Below are positions 23,485 to 32,254 of a DNA stretch of 46,458 nt, in pieces (position 1 is the stretch's first letter; every line of letters begins with the position of its first letter). Origin of the DNA: an uncultured Blautia sp. (lineage in GTDB: Bacteria > Bacillota > Clostridia > Lachnospirales > Lachnospiraceae); NCBI GenBank assembly GCA_934378195.1, contig CAKRPO010000013.1, positions 1 to 46,458 of the forward strand, read 5' to 3'. The notes below the pieces were generated by a model. The model saw nothing but the letters and a program-made list of their open reading frames with translations, had not been told where the DNA came from and searched no databases. The translations under genes were made by a program, and so were the position numbers.

Positions 23485-26448
23485 TTATTTCTTATTTTTC
23501 TTCTTGTAAACAACAACTCCGCCAATTGCGCCTGCCGCAATGATCAAAATGCATACAAACGGTAGAATCGGTGTATTATCACCGGTCTTTACAGAACTCT
23601 TCTTATTAGCAGCCGGTGTCAGATTCGTTCCCGGAGCTGTAACTTTGGCTTTGGTGATACTGAACGATACCTGTCTGGTATCTGTCGTTCCGGTTGATTT
23701 CCATATATTTCCATCGTACTGCTGCTGTGCAAAAGCAACCTTCAATGTGTAATCACCACTCTGTGCAAGTCCAAAAGAAGCTGTATATGGTGCTGCATTC
23801 CATGCGTTTGTATTGATCACAGTCCAGCTCTGCGGGACATAACGAGTGTCTCCTTTTTTCGGAGAATTATTATCCATTCCCGCACCAACTGCTGTAAATG
23901 AAATCTTTGTCTGTGTTGTATAGACTCCATTTGGTTCTATTCCTGTGATCTTATTATTTTCAGCGGATGCAATTTGGGCACTGTAAGCATTTACACTTAC
24001 TTCCACAGATGTTGTAAGATTGATCTTATTATCATTATCGACTCCGGAAGGTAATGCCACCGTACCGGATACGGTAAACTTCTGTGCATCTGTACTGGAC
24101 TGTCTGTAAGAAGAAGCTTTGACATTCCAGGAAACTGATGCCTTCATATTTCCCTCTGTCGTCTCAATCACTACGGTGGATGGCAGTTTCAGAGAAGAGG
24201 CTGATTTCTTTGTACCATTTGCCAGTCCCGTAACCGCTGCCGGTTGCTGGATCTTGGTAAGAACCGCATTTCCTTTCGCTACCTGGAAATTCACTCCGAC
24301 CGACTTATCTGAAGAAATTTTAATCGTTTCTGCATATGCGCCTACATCCAGTCCTGTCTTTGGTTGTACCGTGTAAGTAGCTGATTCTCCCGGTGCCAGT
24401 GTAAGCTGCGAAACAGAAACTGTAAAGTTTGTCAATGTCGGCTGCTCCAGTGTTTCCGTAACATTACCATTATTGATAACTGTAAACTCTTTTTTCTCAG
24501 CTTCTCCATATCCCTTCTTTACAGTCGCAAAATCAAGAGAAGACGTCGAAGGATCAACGGAATGTTTTTCTTTCTCCACATTAACGGTCGCTGTGATCAC
24601 GATCAAACTGTTATTTGTGTTATCGGTAATGGTAAAAGATTCTGTATAAGTATTGTCTCCTGGCAAATCTGCTTTCGGTTGGATTTTAACAACTGCAGTA
24701 TTATCAGGAGCAAGTTGTTGTGCCTGCCAGCTGATATCAAAATACTGTCCCTGTGCCGCTCCTGTATCGCTGACTGCCTCTGTCAGATCCGCCTCTGCAT
24801 TTCCCTCATTTTTCAGCATAATCTGCTCTGCAGCCGGACGCTCTGTATAGCCTTGAACCAGCGTTCCGAAATCTACAGGAGAAGTCCTGTCTGCCGTTAC
24901 ATGACTTACTTTCGGTGCCTGAAGCGTAACGTTTACTGATACAAGCACACTGTTTTCTGTATTATCCTTCTGTGCAAAAAGAATAGCATCCTGATATGGT
25001 GTTTCTGCCTCCAGATTTTCTGCCGGTGTTGCCGTAAATGTTGCAGTACCACCAGCAGAAATCTCCTGCTCCGCCGGAGCGACCGTCACTGCCGGCGTAT
25101 CTCCTGTTACTGAAGCAGTTACAGTCATTGTCTGTTCAGAATTATTTGTAAGAACAATTGTCTGTTCATTATTCGAGTTAAAATTAAGCCCTGAGCCAGC
25201 AGCCTCATCTACTGCAAGTGTCACCCCTGATGTGAATTTTCCATTATCTGTATTATCTGAATTGTCTGTATCGTTGTTGTCTGCCGGCTTCTCTGTATCT
25301 GTATTCTGATCATTCTGTGCAGAATCTGCCGTACCTCCTGAATCTGCCGCCGATTTATCATCTTCAGGTGCCTTAACTGTCATCCTGGCCTCAAAAGAAA
25401 CTTTCACGCCTTCTTCACTCGTATAAGTAATCGTATCGTCATATGAGCCAACTTCCACACCTGCCCGCGGAACGATCCACAGCTGCTGACTGCTGTTTGG
25501 CTCCATTGGATCCGAAATATCCTGAACCATAAAATGTTCCGGACTTATCTCTGCAAAATTCAGAATTGTATTACCAGTATTTGAAACAGTCACATACTGT
25601 GCCTGCACACTGTCTTCCTGTCCTGAAATCACAGTTCCAAAGTCAATACTCTCCGTACTTCCATCTCCAACGATAATAGTTGCATCTGTAGAGATTTCGG
25701 TAGGCTCATCAGGTGTAGCTGTATCTTCTGGCTGTACCTTATCAGATATCTCCTGCTGGTCATAAGTTCCATCTTCTGTTGCTTCCGGAATACCTTCCAC
25801 CGCCTCTGAGCCAGCATTCTCCTGCTGCTGTTTCTCCTCATCTGTCGTAGCAGCCGGAATACCATCTATTGCTTCATTTGATCCCTGGTCAGAATCTTCC
25901 TGCATACTCTCATCTGTGCCTTCTGGCGTTTCTGCCTGCTGACTGTCTGCTGCTTCCTCTGTATTCTGAGACTGATTGCTCTCCGTATTTTCGTCAGCAG
26001 TAGTATTGTCTTCTGTCGCTTTTGTTTCCTGTTCTGCAGCTGTCTGCGCATCGATCACTGTATCCGAAACAATCTTCAGGTTTCCACTGTAACCATTTTC
26101 TTCTTTCCCCGTAACTGTCAGCACAATCTTGGAACCAACATCTTCCTGTGTTACTGTATAAGTTTTCTCCTTGCTGAGTTCTTTCAGTTCCGGCTTATCT
26201 CCTGCCTTCTCTGCTGCTTCATCCTCGGTAGTCTTCCGCTCCCAGAGATACGTAACATCATCTTCTGCCACTCCCTCTGGTTTCACTTCTTTAAAATCCG
26301 CACTCAGTATTTTGCCTTCTGCTGCGATTCCCTGAAGCTTCAGTTTCCCGTCTAATACAGACGTTTCTGCTGCAAACACCGTTGCAGGAATCATTGATAA
26401 TGCCAGCAACACTGACATAATGACTGCAAGAATCCTTTCTTTCCGCAT
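23485..26448 (-). CDS. Large secreted, C-terminally anchored multi-domain surface protein
   Basis: A 987-residue export product. It has a signal peptide (residues 1-26, cleavage near VFA-AE), an Ig-like module (about 30-130), and a long Q/E/D/T-rich linker (135-255) with near-repeats IDGIPAATTDEE and VEGIPEATEDGT. Four ASPM/SPD-2/hydin-like beta modules follow (about 265-360, 408-510, 515-620, 628-735, each opening with a (S/V)xDFGT-type motif), then a further Ig-like region. The end is SVKTGD, a hydrophobic span (about 962-981) and KKKNKK. This resembles a sortase signal with SVKTGD in place of LPXTG. A structural or adhesive role is likely. Ribosome site AAGGAGG is strong. Confidence 0.85.
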   Translation of the reverse strand: MRKERILAVIMSVLLALSMIPATVFAAETSVLDGKLKLQGIAAEGKILSADFKEVKPEGVAEDDVTYLWERKTTEDEAAEKAGDKPELKELSKEKTYTVTQEDVGSKIVLTVTGKEENGYSGNLKIVSDTVIDAQTAAEQETKATEDNTTADENTESNQSQNTEEAADSQQAETPEGTDESMQEDSDQGSNEAIDGIPAATTDEEKQQQENAGSEAVEGIPEATEDGTYDQQEISDKVQPEDTATPDEPTEISTDATIIVGDGSTESIDFGTVISGQEDSVQAQYVTVSNTGNTILNFAEISPEHFMVQDISDPMEPNSSQQLWIVPRAGVEVGSYDDTITYTSEEGVKVSFEARMTVKAPEDDKSAADSGGTADSAQNDQNTDTEKPADNNDTDNSDNTDNGKFTSGVTLAVDEAAGSGLNFNSNNEQTIVLTNNSEQTMTVTASVTGDTPAVTVAPAEQEISAGGTATFTATPAENLEAETPYQDAILFAQKDNTENSVLVSVNVTLQAPKVSHVTADRTSPVDFGTLVQGYTERPAAEQIMLKNEGNAEADLTEAVSDTGAAQGQYFDISWQAQQLAPDNTAVVKIQPKADLPGDNTYTESFTITDNTNNSLIVITATVNVEKEKHSVDPSTSSLDFATVKKGYGEAEKKEFTVINNGNVTETLEQPTLTNFTVSVSQLTLAPGESATYTVQPKTGLDVGAYAETIKISSDKSVGVNFQVAKGNAVLTKIQQPAAVTGLANGTKKSASSLKLPSTVVIETTEGNMKASVSWNVKASSYRQSSTDAQKFTVSGTVALPSGVDNDNKINLTTSVEVSVNAYSAQIASAENNKITGIEPNGVYTTQTKISFTAVGAGMDNNSPKKGDTRYVPQSWTVINTNAWNAAPYTASFGLAQSGDYTLKVAFAQQQYDGNIWKSTGTTDTRQVSFSITKAKVTAPGTNLTPAANKKSSVKTGDNTPILPFVCILIIAAGAIGGVVVYKKKNKK

Positions 26449-26546
26449 GATCCATCCTCCTTTTGCATTCTTTATTTCCTATAGAATCTTCGACTTCCTG
26501 ATCTGTTCTCTTTTTAGTCGGTATCTATACCCTATATCCTGAAAAA

Positions 26547-26566
26547 ATTATATCACAGCGTTTTCA
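26547..26566 (-). promoter_or_regulatory. Surface-protein promoter with overlapping cre-like site
   Basis: Minus-strand extended -10 TGA-TATAAT (26547-26555). Immediately upstream, TGAAAACGCTGTGA (26553-26566) matches 13 of 14 positions of the catabolite-response consensus TGWAANCGNTNWCA. Its position between the -10 and -35 regions would favour repression by CcpA. The leader is about 95 bases. Confidence 0.55.
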
Positions 26567-26600
26567 ACAGATGTAATTTGTATTTTACATATAGAACAAA

Positions 26601-26691
26601 GCGGACACACTCCTTATGCATCTGGTCGCATCCTCGCGGAGCGTTTTTATGTAATAGGAACATTACGGAGTAATTTCCTATTACATAAAAA
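26601..26691. repeat. Nested inverted-repeat element in a 303-base intergenic gap
   Basis: TTTTTATGTAATAGGAA (26644-26660) is perfectly inverted at 26675-26691. Between them ATTAC-GGA-GTAAT forms a second stem, so with one bulged C the whole makes a 22-bp hairpin. Just before it, CGC-A-TCC (26627-26633) pairs with GGA-GCG (26638-26643) over TCGC, and ATGC/GCAT (26617-26630 region) can pair further. No coding potential is seen in 26449-26751. This could be a mobile palindromic repeat or a structured RNA. Confidence 0.6.
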
Positions 26692-26723
26692 CAACCCTGT
26701 CCATACTGCTTAAGGACAGGGTT
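26691..26723 (-). terminator. Terminator of the maf-HAD-HAD-85-residue operon
   Basis: On the minus strand AACCCTGTCC (26714-26723) pairs perfectly with GGACAGGGTT (26693-26702), then G and TTTTT. The T-tract is also the first arm of the inverted repeat described for 26601-26691. Confidence 0.85.
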
Positions 26724-26751
26724 ATGTACACATTATAGATTGACAGTTTCT

Positions 26752-27009
26752 TTAGCCTTCCACAATCAGGTATCCACCAGATGGAAGTGCAAATACCTCG
26801 CAGGCATCTTCCAGCTCTTCATCAGACATTCCACTGACATCCGCTCCGGCCTCATCCAGATACTTTCTCACTTCCTTAATGTTCTTTACTTCAACCGCCA
26901 TGCAGTCTTCCAGAAATTCTTCTGCCTCTTCCGGTGTCTCCGCTACCGGTTCATCATACAGTCTGCTCTGTCCTTTCAAAAAAACTTCGATACTCTCTTT
27001 TGTATACAT
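26752..27009 (-). CDS. Small acidic protein of unknown function
   Basis: An 85-residue acidic protein (many E and D, EEAEEFLED and MSDEELEDACEV) with no membrane span. It begins MYTKESIEVFLKGQSRLYDEP and ends LPSGGYLIVEG. Its ATG overlaps the stop of the Cof-type HAD phosphatase by one base (TAATG) and has AAAGGAGG upstream, so it is the last gene of the maf operon. No motif that I recognise. Confidence 0.75.
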   Translation of the reverse strand: MYTKESIEVFLKGQSRLYDEPVAETPEEAEEFLEDCMAVEVKNIKEVRKYLDEAGADVSGMSDEELEDACEVFALPSGGYLIVEG

Positions 27010-27815
27010 TACTTAAAAACCTCCTTTATATTCCCCTTTGCCCTGATCAGTTTTTTAAGAATTGTTTCTACACGGTCCGTCTCATAAGCAGCTGCCTGCT
27101 TCACCCCTTCTTTTGCATGTGCCATCGCAAAACTATATGGTACTGAACGCAACATGGAAATATCATTATACTCATCTCCGAATACAATACATTCCTCTGG
27201 TTTGATTCCCAGAATCTTCTGATAGATCTGCACTCCTTTGGCCTTATTGGTTTCAAATGGAATAAAATCCACCCATGCATTTCCAGAGGTTACCACTGTA
27301 CATCGATCACCAAAACATTCATTCCAGTAATGAATTGTTTCTTCCTGCACGCCGTCTCGTTCATATACTGCCATTTTCATACATGGTTCCGTAACTTCCT
27401 CAAAGCGCTCAATTTCTCTGCAGTTATTTTTTACCACATTTTGCATCAGATTCCTAAAATGTTCTGTCTTCGGCCTCAAATAATAAAAATCTTTTGTGGA
27501 GCAGGTAAACTCGGCTCCTTCTTTTGCATATATACTTTCCATGATTTCCCGTACGAGACCCGGGTCAAAAACTCCCTGATGTAAGACCCTTTCGTTGTAT
27601 ACAGCAAGTCCTCCATTTTCACAGATAAACGCCACATCCTTCTCTACCGGTACAAACATTTTCTTCATATTTGCATACTGGCGTCCACTGGCCGCTACAA
27701 ACAAAATCCCCAATTCTTTCAATTGTCGGATCAGCGGAAAAATCTCTTCTGGAAGGCTCTGTGCCCCTTTCAGTAATAAAGTCCCATCCAAATCACTTGC
27801 AACCAGTTTAATCAT
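27009..27815 (-). CDS. Cof-type HAD-IIB sugar-phosphate phosphatase
   Basis: A 268-residue haloacid-dehalogenase hydrolase with a C2 (Cof) cap. Motif I is DLDGTLLL with the nucleophilic Asp near residue 8-10, motif II is AASGRQY, motif III includes the lysine in TNKAKGVQIYQKIL, and motif IV is FGDEYNDISML. Such enzymes dephosphorylate sugar or cofactor phosphates; the substrate is not predictable. It overlaps the preceding HAD gene by 8 bases and the following small gene by 1 base. Confidence 0.92.
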   Translation of the reverse strand: MIKLVASDLDGTLLLKGAQSLPEEIFPLIRQLKELGILFVAASGRQYANMKKMFVPVEKDVAFICENGGLAVYNERVLHQGVFDPGLVREIMESIYAKEGAEFTCSTKDFYYLRPKTEHFRNLMQNVVKNNCREIERFEEVTEPCMKMAVYERDGVQEETIHYWNECFGDRCTVVTSGNAWVDFIPFETNKAKGVQIYQKILGIKPEECIVFGDEYNDISMLRSVPYSFAMAHAKEGVKQAAAYETDRVETILKKLIRAKGNIKEVFK

Positions 27816-28473
27816 TATTCAAGTCCTCACATATCTGTAACAGATCCCGTGGTTTTTCCGCAATTACTTCTGCACCATTATCTTCGAGTTCCTGCCTGTC
27901 ACGAAATCCCCAAAGCACTCCTACCGTATGCATCTTGGCTGCATTTCCTGTTTCCATATCTGTTTTAGTATCACCAACATACATACACTCTTTCGGAGAC
28001 ACTCCAAATTCCGAAGCAGCCTTGAGTGGACCATCTGGAGACGGCTTTCTGCGGATTGCTTCGCTCTGTCCGATTACAAGATCAAAATACCCGGCAAACA
28101 TCTGGTCAATCACCTTTATAGCTGCCACATGTGGTTTATTTGAGCAGACAGCAAGTTTCATTCCACGTTTTTTCAATTCCAGCAGAGTCTCTTTGATGCC
28201 TTCATATGGAACTACTTTATATAGAGGATCTTCATCAAATTTTTTTCTGTAAATACTACGACATTCTTCATAATGTTTCAATTCTGGATCTCCAGCATCT
28301 TTCAAGCATCGACGGATCAGCATATCTGCGCCCTCACCGCTGTAGTATTTGAAATTTTCTACCGGCTGCGGTCTGAGATTCATTTTTTCCAGAATCTCAT
28401 TCGCCACATATGCCATGGATTCCAAAGTGTTTGCCAGAGTACCATCCAGATCAAAAATACATGCCTTTATCAT
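27808..28473 (-). CDS. HAD hydrolase, phosphoglycolate-phosphatase-like
   Basis: A 221-residue HAD-IA hydrolase with a helical cap: FDLDGTLANT (motif I, Asp8 and Asp10), AVCSNKPH (motif II), the lysine in IRRKPSPDG (motif III), and YVGDTKTDMETG (motif IV). This arrangement is typical of phosphoglycolate/beta-phosphoglucomutase-type phosphatases. It starts 5 bases after maf and overlaps the Cof-type gene, so the two HAD enzymes and maf form one unit, possibly a metabolite-repair or house-cleaning set. Confidence 0.92.
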   Translation of the reverse strand: MIKACIFDLDGTLANTLESMAYVANEILEKMNLRPQPVENFKYYSGEGADMLIRRCLKDAGDPELKHYEECRSIYRKKFDEDPLYKVVPYEGIKETLLELKKRGMKLAVCSNKPHVAAIKVIDQMFAGYFDLVIGQSEAIRRKPSPDGPLKAASEFGVSPKECMYVGDTKTDMETGNAAKMHTVGVLWGFRDRQELEDNGAEVIAEKPRDLLQICEDLNND

Positions 28474-28477
28474 TTGT

Positions 28478-29074
28478 TCACCCTCTCAATTCAATCCCAT
28501 GCTTCTTCATTTCATAAAAAAGTCTTCCTACCGGCAGCCCAACCACATTGGTATATTCTCCACGAATTTCTTTCACGTAAATGCCAAAGCCACCCTGAAT
28601 CCCATAGCTTCCTGCTTTGTCCATTGGTTCTCCACTCGCTATATACGCCCATATTTCTTCATCTGAAACCGGATAAAATGAGACATCCGTACATTCTGTA
28701 AAAGAAATATCTTCCCATTTTCCCTGTTTCTTAATCAGAACAGTTACACCTGTATACACCTGATGTGTCTTTCCCTGCAGCTTCTTAAGTGTCTCAAAAG
28801 CAGCCTTCTCATCTGTCGGCTTACCAAGAATTTCATTATTATAGGAAACAATCGTATCTGCACCGATCAAGATCGTTCCTTCTTCCATTTCCCTATCAAA
28901 ATTCAAAGCCACAGCTGTTGCTTTTTGCAGTGATAATTCACGTACGATCTCTTCCGGGCTGTCTGATGTGATTTTTTCTTCACTGTCTGCCGCACATACC
29001 TGAAAGATAACCCCAGCTGATGTCAGCAGCTCTCTGCGTCTAGGAGATGCAGAAGCCAGCACAATTTTTCTCAT
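28478..29074 (-). CDS. maf: Maf-like nucleoside triphosphate pyrophosphatase
   Basis: Maf proteins hydrolyse dTTP/UTP or modified nucleotides to monophosphates and influence division and septation. From the chosen start the protein has 198 residues: the signature ASASPRRRELL at the N-terminus, the Asp in GADTIVSYNNEILGKP, and KAGSYGIQGGFG near 150-165. The ATG at 29074 has AAAGGA 8 bases upstream; the ATG three codons earlier lies within that site. Driven by a good promoter at 29106-29134. Confidence 0.95.
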   Translation of the reverse strand: MRKIVLASASPRRRELLTSAGVIFQVCAADSEEKITSDSPEEIVRELSLQKATAVALNFDREMEEGTILIGADTIVSYNNEILGKPTDEKAAFETLKKLQGKTHQVYTGVTVLIKKQGKWEDISFTECTDVSFYPVSDEEIWAYIASGEPMDKAGSYGIQGGFGIYVKEIRGEYTNVVGLPVGRLFYEMKKHGIELRG

Positions 29075-29105
29075 AAAGATCATCCTTTTCTTTTACTTCT
29101 GTAAC

Positions 29106-29134
29106 AGTATACCCTGTCCTTCTATAACGTGCAA
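29106..29134 (-). promoter_or_regulatory. Promoter of the maf operon
   Basis: Minus-strand TTGCAC (29129-29134), 17 bases, TATACT (29106-29111), about 25 bases before the Maf start. Confidence 0.75.
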
Positions 29135-29145
29135 CCACGAAAATG

Positions 29146-29193
29146 TAAAAAACTGACGTTGATACCTGTTAAATCCAGGAATCTTCGTCAGTT
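29146..29193 (-). terminator. Terminator of the tRNA-Thr transcript
   Basis: Minus-strand AACTGACG (29186-29193) pairs with CGTCAGTT (29151-29158). Inside, GATTCCTG pairs with CAGGTATC with one mismatch. A T6 tract follows. It lies 50 bases after the tRNA 3' end. Confidence 0.85.
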
Positions 29194-29242
29194 TATATTT
29201 TAGAATTTATTCATTGCATCTGCTAAACAAGCAAAAAAACAG

Positions 29243-29315
29243 AGCTGCTGACGGGAATCGAACCCGTGACCTCCGCCTTACCAAGGCGACGCTCTACCGA
29301 CTGAGCCACAGCAGC
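29243..29315 (-). tRNA. tRNA-Thr(GGT)
   Basis: A 73-base cloverleaf on the minus strand: acceptor GCTGCTG/CAGCAGC, D-stem GCTC/GAGC, anticodon stem TCGCC/GGCGG with loop TTGGTAA giving anticodon GGT, T-arm ACGGG-TTCGATT-CCCGT, discriminator T. CCA is not encoded. GGT reads ACC and ACT threonine codons. It has its own promoter and terminator. Confidence 0.97.
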
Positions 29316-29355
29316 ACTTCTTATGATTCGGCATTTCCGCCGCTCACAGTTGATA

Positions 29356-29384
29356 ATATTAACAGAAAAAAAGTATACTGTCAA
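29356..29384 (-). promoter_or_regulatory. Promoter of tRNA-Thr
   Basis: Minus-strand TTGACA (29379-29384), 17 bases, TAATAT (29356-29361). Start of transcription is predicted near 29349, about 34 bases before the mature tRNA. Confidence 0.85.
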
Positions 29385-29510
29385 CAGGTAATTTTAAATT
29401 TTTTTACAATTATTTTTGCTCATTTTATGATATTTTTCTCTGGAAATCTTTTAAATTCAATGCTTTTATGATATGATTAACCTTTAAAGAAAGATTCAGG
29501 AGGGTAAGAG

Positions 29511-31175
29511 ATGGAAAACGAAACCGTTTCTAAAAATTTTATTGAAAACATCATTGACAAGGACCTGGCGGAAGGCGTTTATGATACCGTACACACCCGC
29601 TTCCCACCGGAACCTAATGGATACCTCCATATCGGACATGCCAAATCCATTCTTTTGAATTATGGACTTGCTCAGGAATACAATGGCAAGTTTAATATGC
29701 GTTTTGATGATACCAATCCTACAAAAGAAAAAAGTGAATTTGTAGAATCTATTAAAGCTGATATCAAATGGCTTGGTGCCGACTGGGAGGACAGACTTTT
29801 CTTCGCTTCCGATTATTTCGGACAGATGTATGAAGCAGCCATCAAACTGATCAAGAAAGGTAAAGCTTATGTCTGTGATCTGACTGCTGATGAGATTCGC
29901 CAATATCGTGGAACTCTGACAGAGCCTGGTAAAGAAAGCCCGTACCGCAACCGTTCTGTAGAAGAAAACCTGCAGCTTTTTGAAGAAATGAAAGAAGGTA
30001 AATATGCCGATGGAGAAAAGGTTCTCCGTGCAAAGATCGACATGGCCTCCCCAAATATGAATATGCGTGATCCGGTCATCTACCGTGTAGCACATATGAC
30101 TCATCACAGAACCGGCGATACCTGGTGCATCTATCCAATGTACGACTTTGCTCATCCGATTGAGGATGCAATTGAAGGAATCACACATTCCATCTGTACA
30201 CTGGAATTCGAAGACCATCGTCCGCTTTATGACTGGGTCGTTCGTGAACTGGAATACCCGCATCCGCCAAAGCAGATCGAGTTTGCCAAACTGTATCTGA
30301 CCAATGTTGTAACCGGTAAACGTTATATCAAGAAACTGGTAGAAGATGGCATCGTAGATGGATGGGATGATCCACGCCTTGTTTCTATCGCAGCACTTCG
30401 AAGAAGAGGCTTTACCCCGGAATCTATCAAGATGTTCGTAGACCTCTGTGGTGTTTCCAAAGCAAACAGCTCTGTAGACTATGCAATGCTTGAATACTGT
30501 ATCCGTGAAGACCTTAAATTAAAACGACCTCGTATGATGGCTATTATGGACCCAATCAAACTTGTGATTGATAACTATCCGGAAGGACAGGTAGAATATC
30601 TTGAAGCTCCGAACAACATGGAGAATGAGGCACTCGGTACCCGTAAAATTCCATTCAGTGGAGAATTATATATCGAACGCGATGATTTCATGATCGATCC
30701 GCCGCGTAAATACAAGAGACTTTTCGTCGGCACTGAAGTACGTCTGATGAATGCTTATTTCGTAACCTGTACCGGATATGAAGCAGATGATGATGGTACC
30801 GTTCGCGTCGTGCACTGTACTTACGATCCTGCAACCAAGGGCGGCAATGCACCGGACGGACGTAAAGTCAAAGGAACTATCCACTGGGTAGAGGCAACTA
30901 ATGCCAAACAGGCAACCGTACGTCTCTATGAAAACATCGTAGATGAGGAAAAAGGTGTATATAATAAAGAAGATGGATCCCTGAATGTAAATCCAAACTC
31001 TCTTACGACAGTTACCGCTTACGTAGAGCCGGCACTTATGGAAGCCAAAGGCTATGACAGTTTCCAGTTCGTAAGAAACGGATTCTATTGTGCAGATATC
31101 CACGATTCCAAAGAGGGAACTCCGGTATTTAACCGCATCGTATCTCTGAAGAGTTCTTTCCGCCTTCCTAAATAA
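29511..31175 (+). CDS. glnS: Glutamine-tRNA ligase
   Basis: GlnRS charges tRNA-Gln directly with glutamine. The 554-residue length fits. Visible are the class I HIGH-type motif in [17 protein letters not shown] (residues 29-45), [10 protein letters not shown], the conserved [12 protein letters not shown] and RDPVIYR blocks, the KMSKS-equivalent region near [14 protein letters not shown], and a two-barrel C-terminal anticodon-binding domain. GlnRS is patchy in Firmicutes, many of which use the GatCAB amidotransferase instead. It has AGGAGGG upstream of the ATG and a TATGAT box at about 29466-29475, and ends at a strong bidirectional terminator. It diverges from tRNA-Thr. Confidence 0.97.
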   Translation: MENETVSKNFIENIIDKDLAEGVYDTVHTRFPPEPNGYLHIGHAKSILLNYGLAQEYNGKFNMRFDDTNPTKEKSEFVESIKADIKWLGADWEDRLFFASDYFGQMYEAAIKLIKKGKAYVCDLTADEIRQYRGTLTEPGKESPYRNRSVEENLQLFEEMKEGKYADGEKVLRAKIDMASPNMNMRDPVIYRVAHMTHHRTGDTWCIYPMYDFAHPIEDAIEGITHSICTLEFEDHRPLYDWVVRELEYPHPPKQIEFAKLYLTNVVTGKRYIKKLVEDGIVDGWDDPRLVSIAALRRRGFTPESIKMFVDLCGVSKANSSVDYAMLEYCIREDLKLKRPRMMAIMDPIKLVIDNYPEGQVEYLEAPNNMENEALGTRKIPFSGELYIERDDFMIDPPRKYKRLFVGTEVRLMNAYFVTCTGYEADDDGTVRVVHCTYDPATKGGNAPDGRKVKGTIHWVEATNAKQATVRLYENIVDEEKGVYNKEDGSLNVNPNSLTTVTAYVEPALMEAKGYDSFQFVRNGFYCADIHDSKEGTPVFNRIVSLKSSFRLPK

Positions 31176-31194
31176 ATCTAAATCTGGACATAAT

Positions 31195-31220
31195 AAAAGC
31201 AGGCTCGCAAGCCTGCTTTT
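31195..31220. terminator. Bidirectional terminator after glnS
   Basis: AAAAGCAGGCT (31195-31205) and AGCCTGCTTTT (31210-31220) pair perfectly over a CGCA loop. T-tracts lie on both sides, so it serves glnS on the plus strand and the convergent acidic-protein gene on the minus strand. Confidence 0.95.
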
Positions 31221-31235
31221 ATTTTTGTTCATTAT

Positions 31236-31571
31236 TTATTCTTCAGTTTCTTCGCTTTCTGTTTCTTCAGTCTCTTCTTTGATCACTTCTTCAACAGCCT
31301 GCTCTGCATCTGCTGTATCAGCAGTTTCTTCTACTGCTTTCTCTACAGCTTCTTCAGCTTCATCCCAGGATGCGAAATCCTCGCTTGTTTCTTTCTTTTC
31401 TTCGGTTTCGGTTGCTTCGTCTTCTTCAGTCTCATCCTCAAACTCATCATCGAAGTCGTCAAAATCATCTAACGAATCCTTCTTGAGCACAAGCGCTGCA
31501 ATCGCACCTGCTGCTGCGGCAGCTACAGCTCCAACTGCTACAAATCCCCAATATTTATTGATTTTTGCCAT
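31236..31571 (-). CDS. Acidic membrane-anchored protein, unknown function
   Basis: A 111-residue protein with an N-terminal hydrophobic, alanine-rich span (residues 8-28) and a very acidic tail of about 80 residues, nearly all E, D, T and A. Such proteins are probably anchored in the membrane with a disordered tail; the KK after the span suggests a cytoplasmic tail. The ATG has AAAGGAG. It follows sigH after a gap of about 95 bases. No family is recognised. Confidence 0.75.
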   Translation of the reverse strand: MAKINKYWGFVAVGAVAAAAAGAIAALVLKKDSLDDFDDFDDEFEDETEEDEATETEEKKETSEDFASWDEAEEAVEKAVEETADTADAEQAVEEVIKEETEETESEETEE

Positions 31572-31665
31572 ATTATACTTCTCCTTTCATATACAAAAAA
31601 CGCTCTTTCCGATATTCTAATGTAATATTAATGATATTTTACTACGTTTGACCAGAAAAGGAAAG

Positions 31666-32241
31666 TCAAAAGTTTCGTATCTTTCCCCTGATGCGCTGTA
31701 GTGCATTATCGATGGATTTCGGACTTTTTCCCATAATCTCAGCAATCTTAATATATCCATAACCTCTGAGATAATAATCAAGAACTTTATTTTCCATCGG
31801 ACTTAAAACTTTGGTAATCTCATGTTCCAGATTTCTCGTGCTTTCCTGATCGATCAGAATTGTTTCCGGATCTTCGGACCAGACCCCTTCCAAGTGCTCC
31901 GCCTCATTCTCTTCACTTAGTGAAACATAAGAATTCAACGGTAAATGCTTTTGACGATTAGAATTCTGCACTGCACTGTAAAGCTGTCGGTCAATACACA
32001 AACTTGCAAAGGTTCGAAATGATGTTTCCTTGTCTGACTGATAATTCTGTATCGCCTTAAAAAGCCCGATCATACCTTCCTGAATCAAATCATCCGTTTC
32101 CCCTCCGATCAGAAACATTGCACGTGCTTTTTTACGAACAAACTCTTTATATTTTTCCATCAGATAATCCGAAATATCCGTTTCTCCCTGCCGCAGTCTG
32201 AAAATCAATTCTTCATCGCTGCACTGATCGTAACGGCTCAT
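31666..32241 (-). CDS. sigH: RNA polymerase sigma factor SigH (Spo0H family)
   Basis: Sigma-H directs early stationary-phase and sporulation genes in endospore formers. The 191 residues carry sigma region 2 (TDDLIQEGMIGLFKAIQNY then FRTFASLCIDRQLYSAVQ, about 63-108) and region 4 with a helix-turn-helix (YIKIAEIMGKSPKSIDNALQRIR, about 160-185). Length and context (cysS-mrnC-rlmB-sigH, as in Bacillus) support SigH over an ECF factor. It starts 13 bases after rlmB with AAAGGGG. The yacP (rae1) gene usually between rlmB and sigH in Bacillus is absent. Confidence 0.93.
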   Translation of the reverse strand: MSRYDQCSDEELIFRLRQGETDISDYLMEKYKEFVRKKARAMFLIGGETDDLIQEGMIGLFKAIQNYQSDKETSFRTFASLCIDRQLYSAVQNSNRQKHLPLNSYVSLSEENEAEHLEGVWSEDPETILIDQESTRNLEHEITKVLSPMENKVLDYYLRGYGYIKIAEIMGKSPKSIDNALQRIRGKIRNF

Positions 32242-32254
32242 TTTATATCCCCTT

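Noticed and set aside
26601..26723. CRISPR array
   Set aside because: The repeats are inverted, nested and single; there are no regularly spaced direct repeats or cas genes.
29496..30263. Minus-strand frame of 255 codons opposite the start of glnS
   Set aside because: Antisense shadow of GlnRS; no ribosome site, no family motif, and it would overrun the glnS promoter region.
31647..31653. Single GGTCAAA upstream of the acidic 111-residue gene
   Set aside because: No second heptamer; a lone 7-mer is expected by chance.
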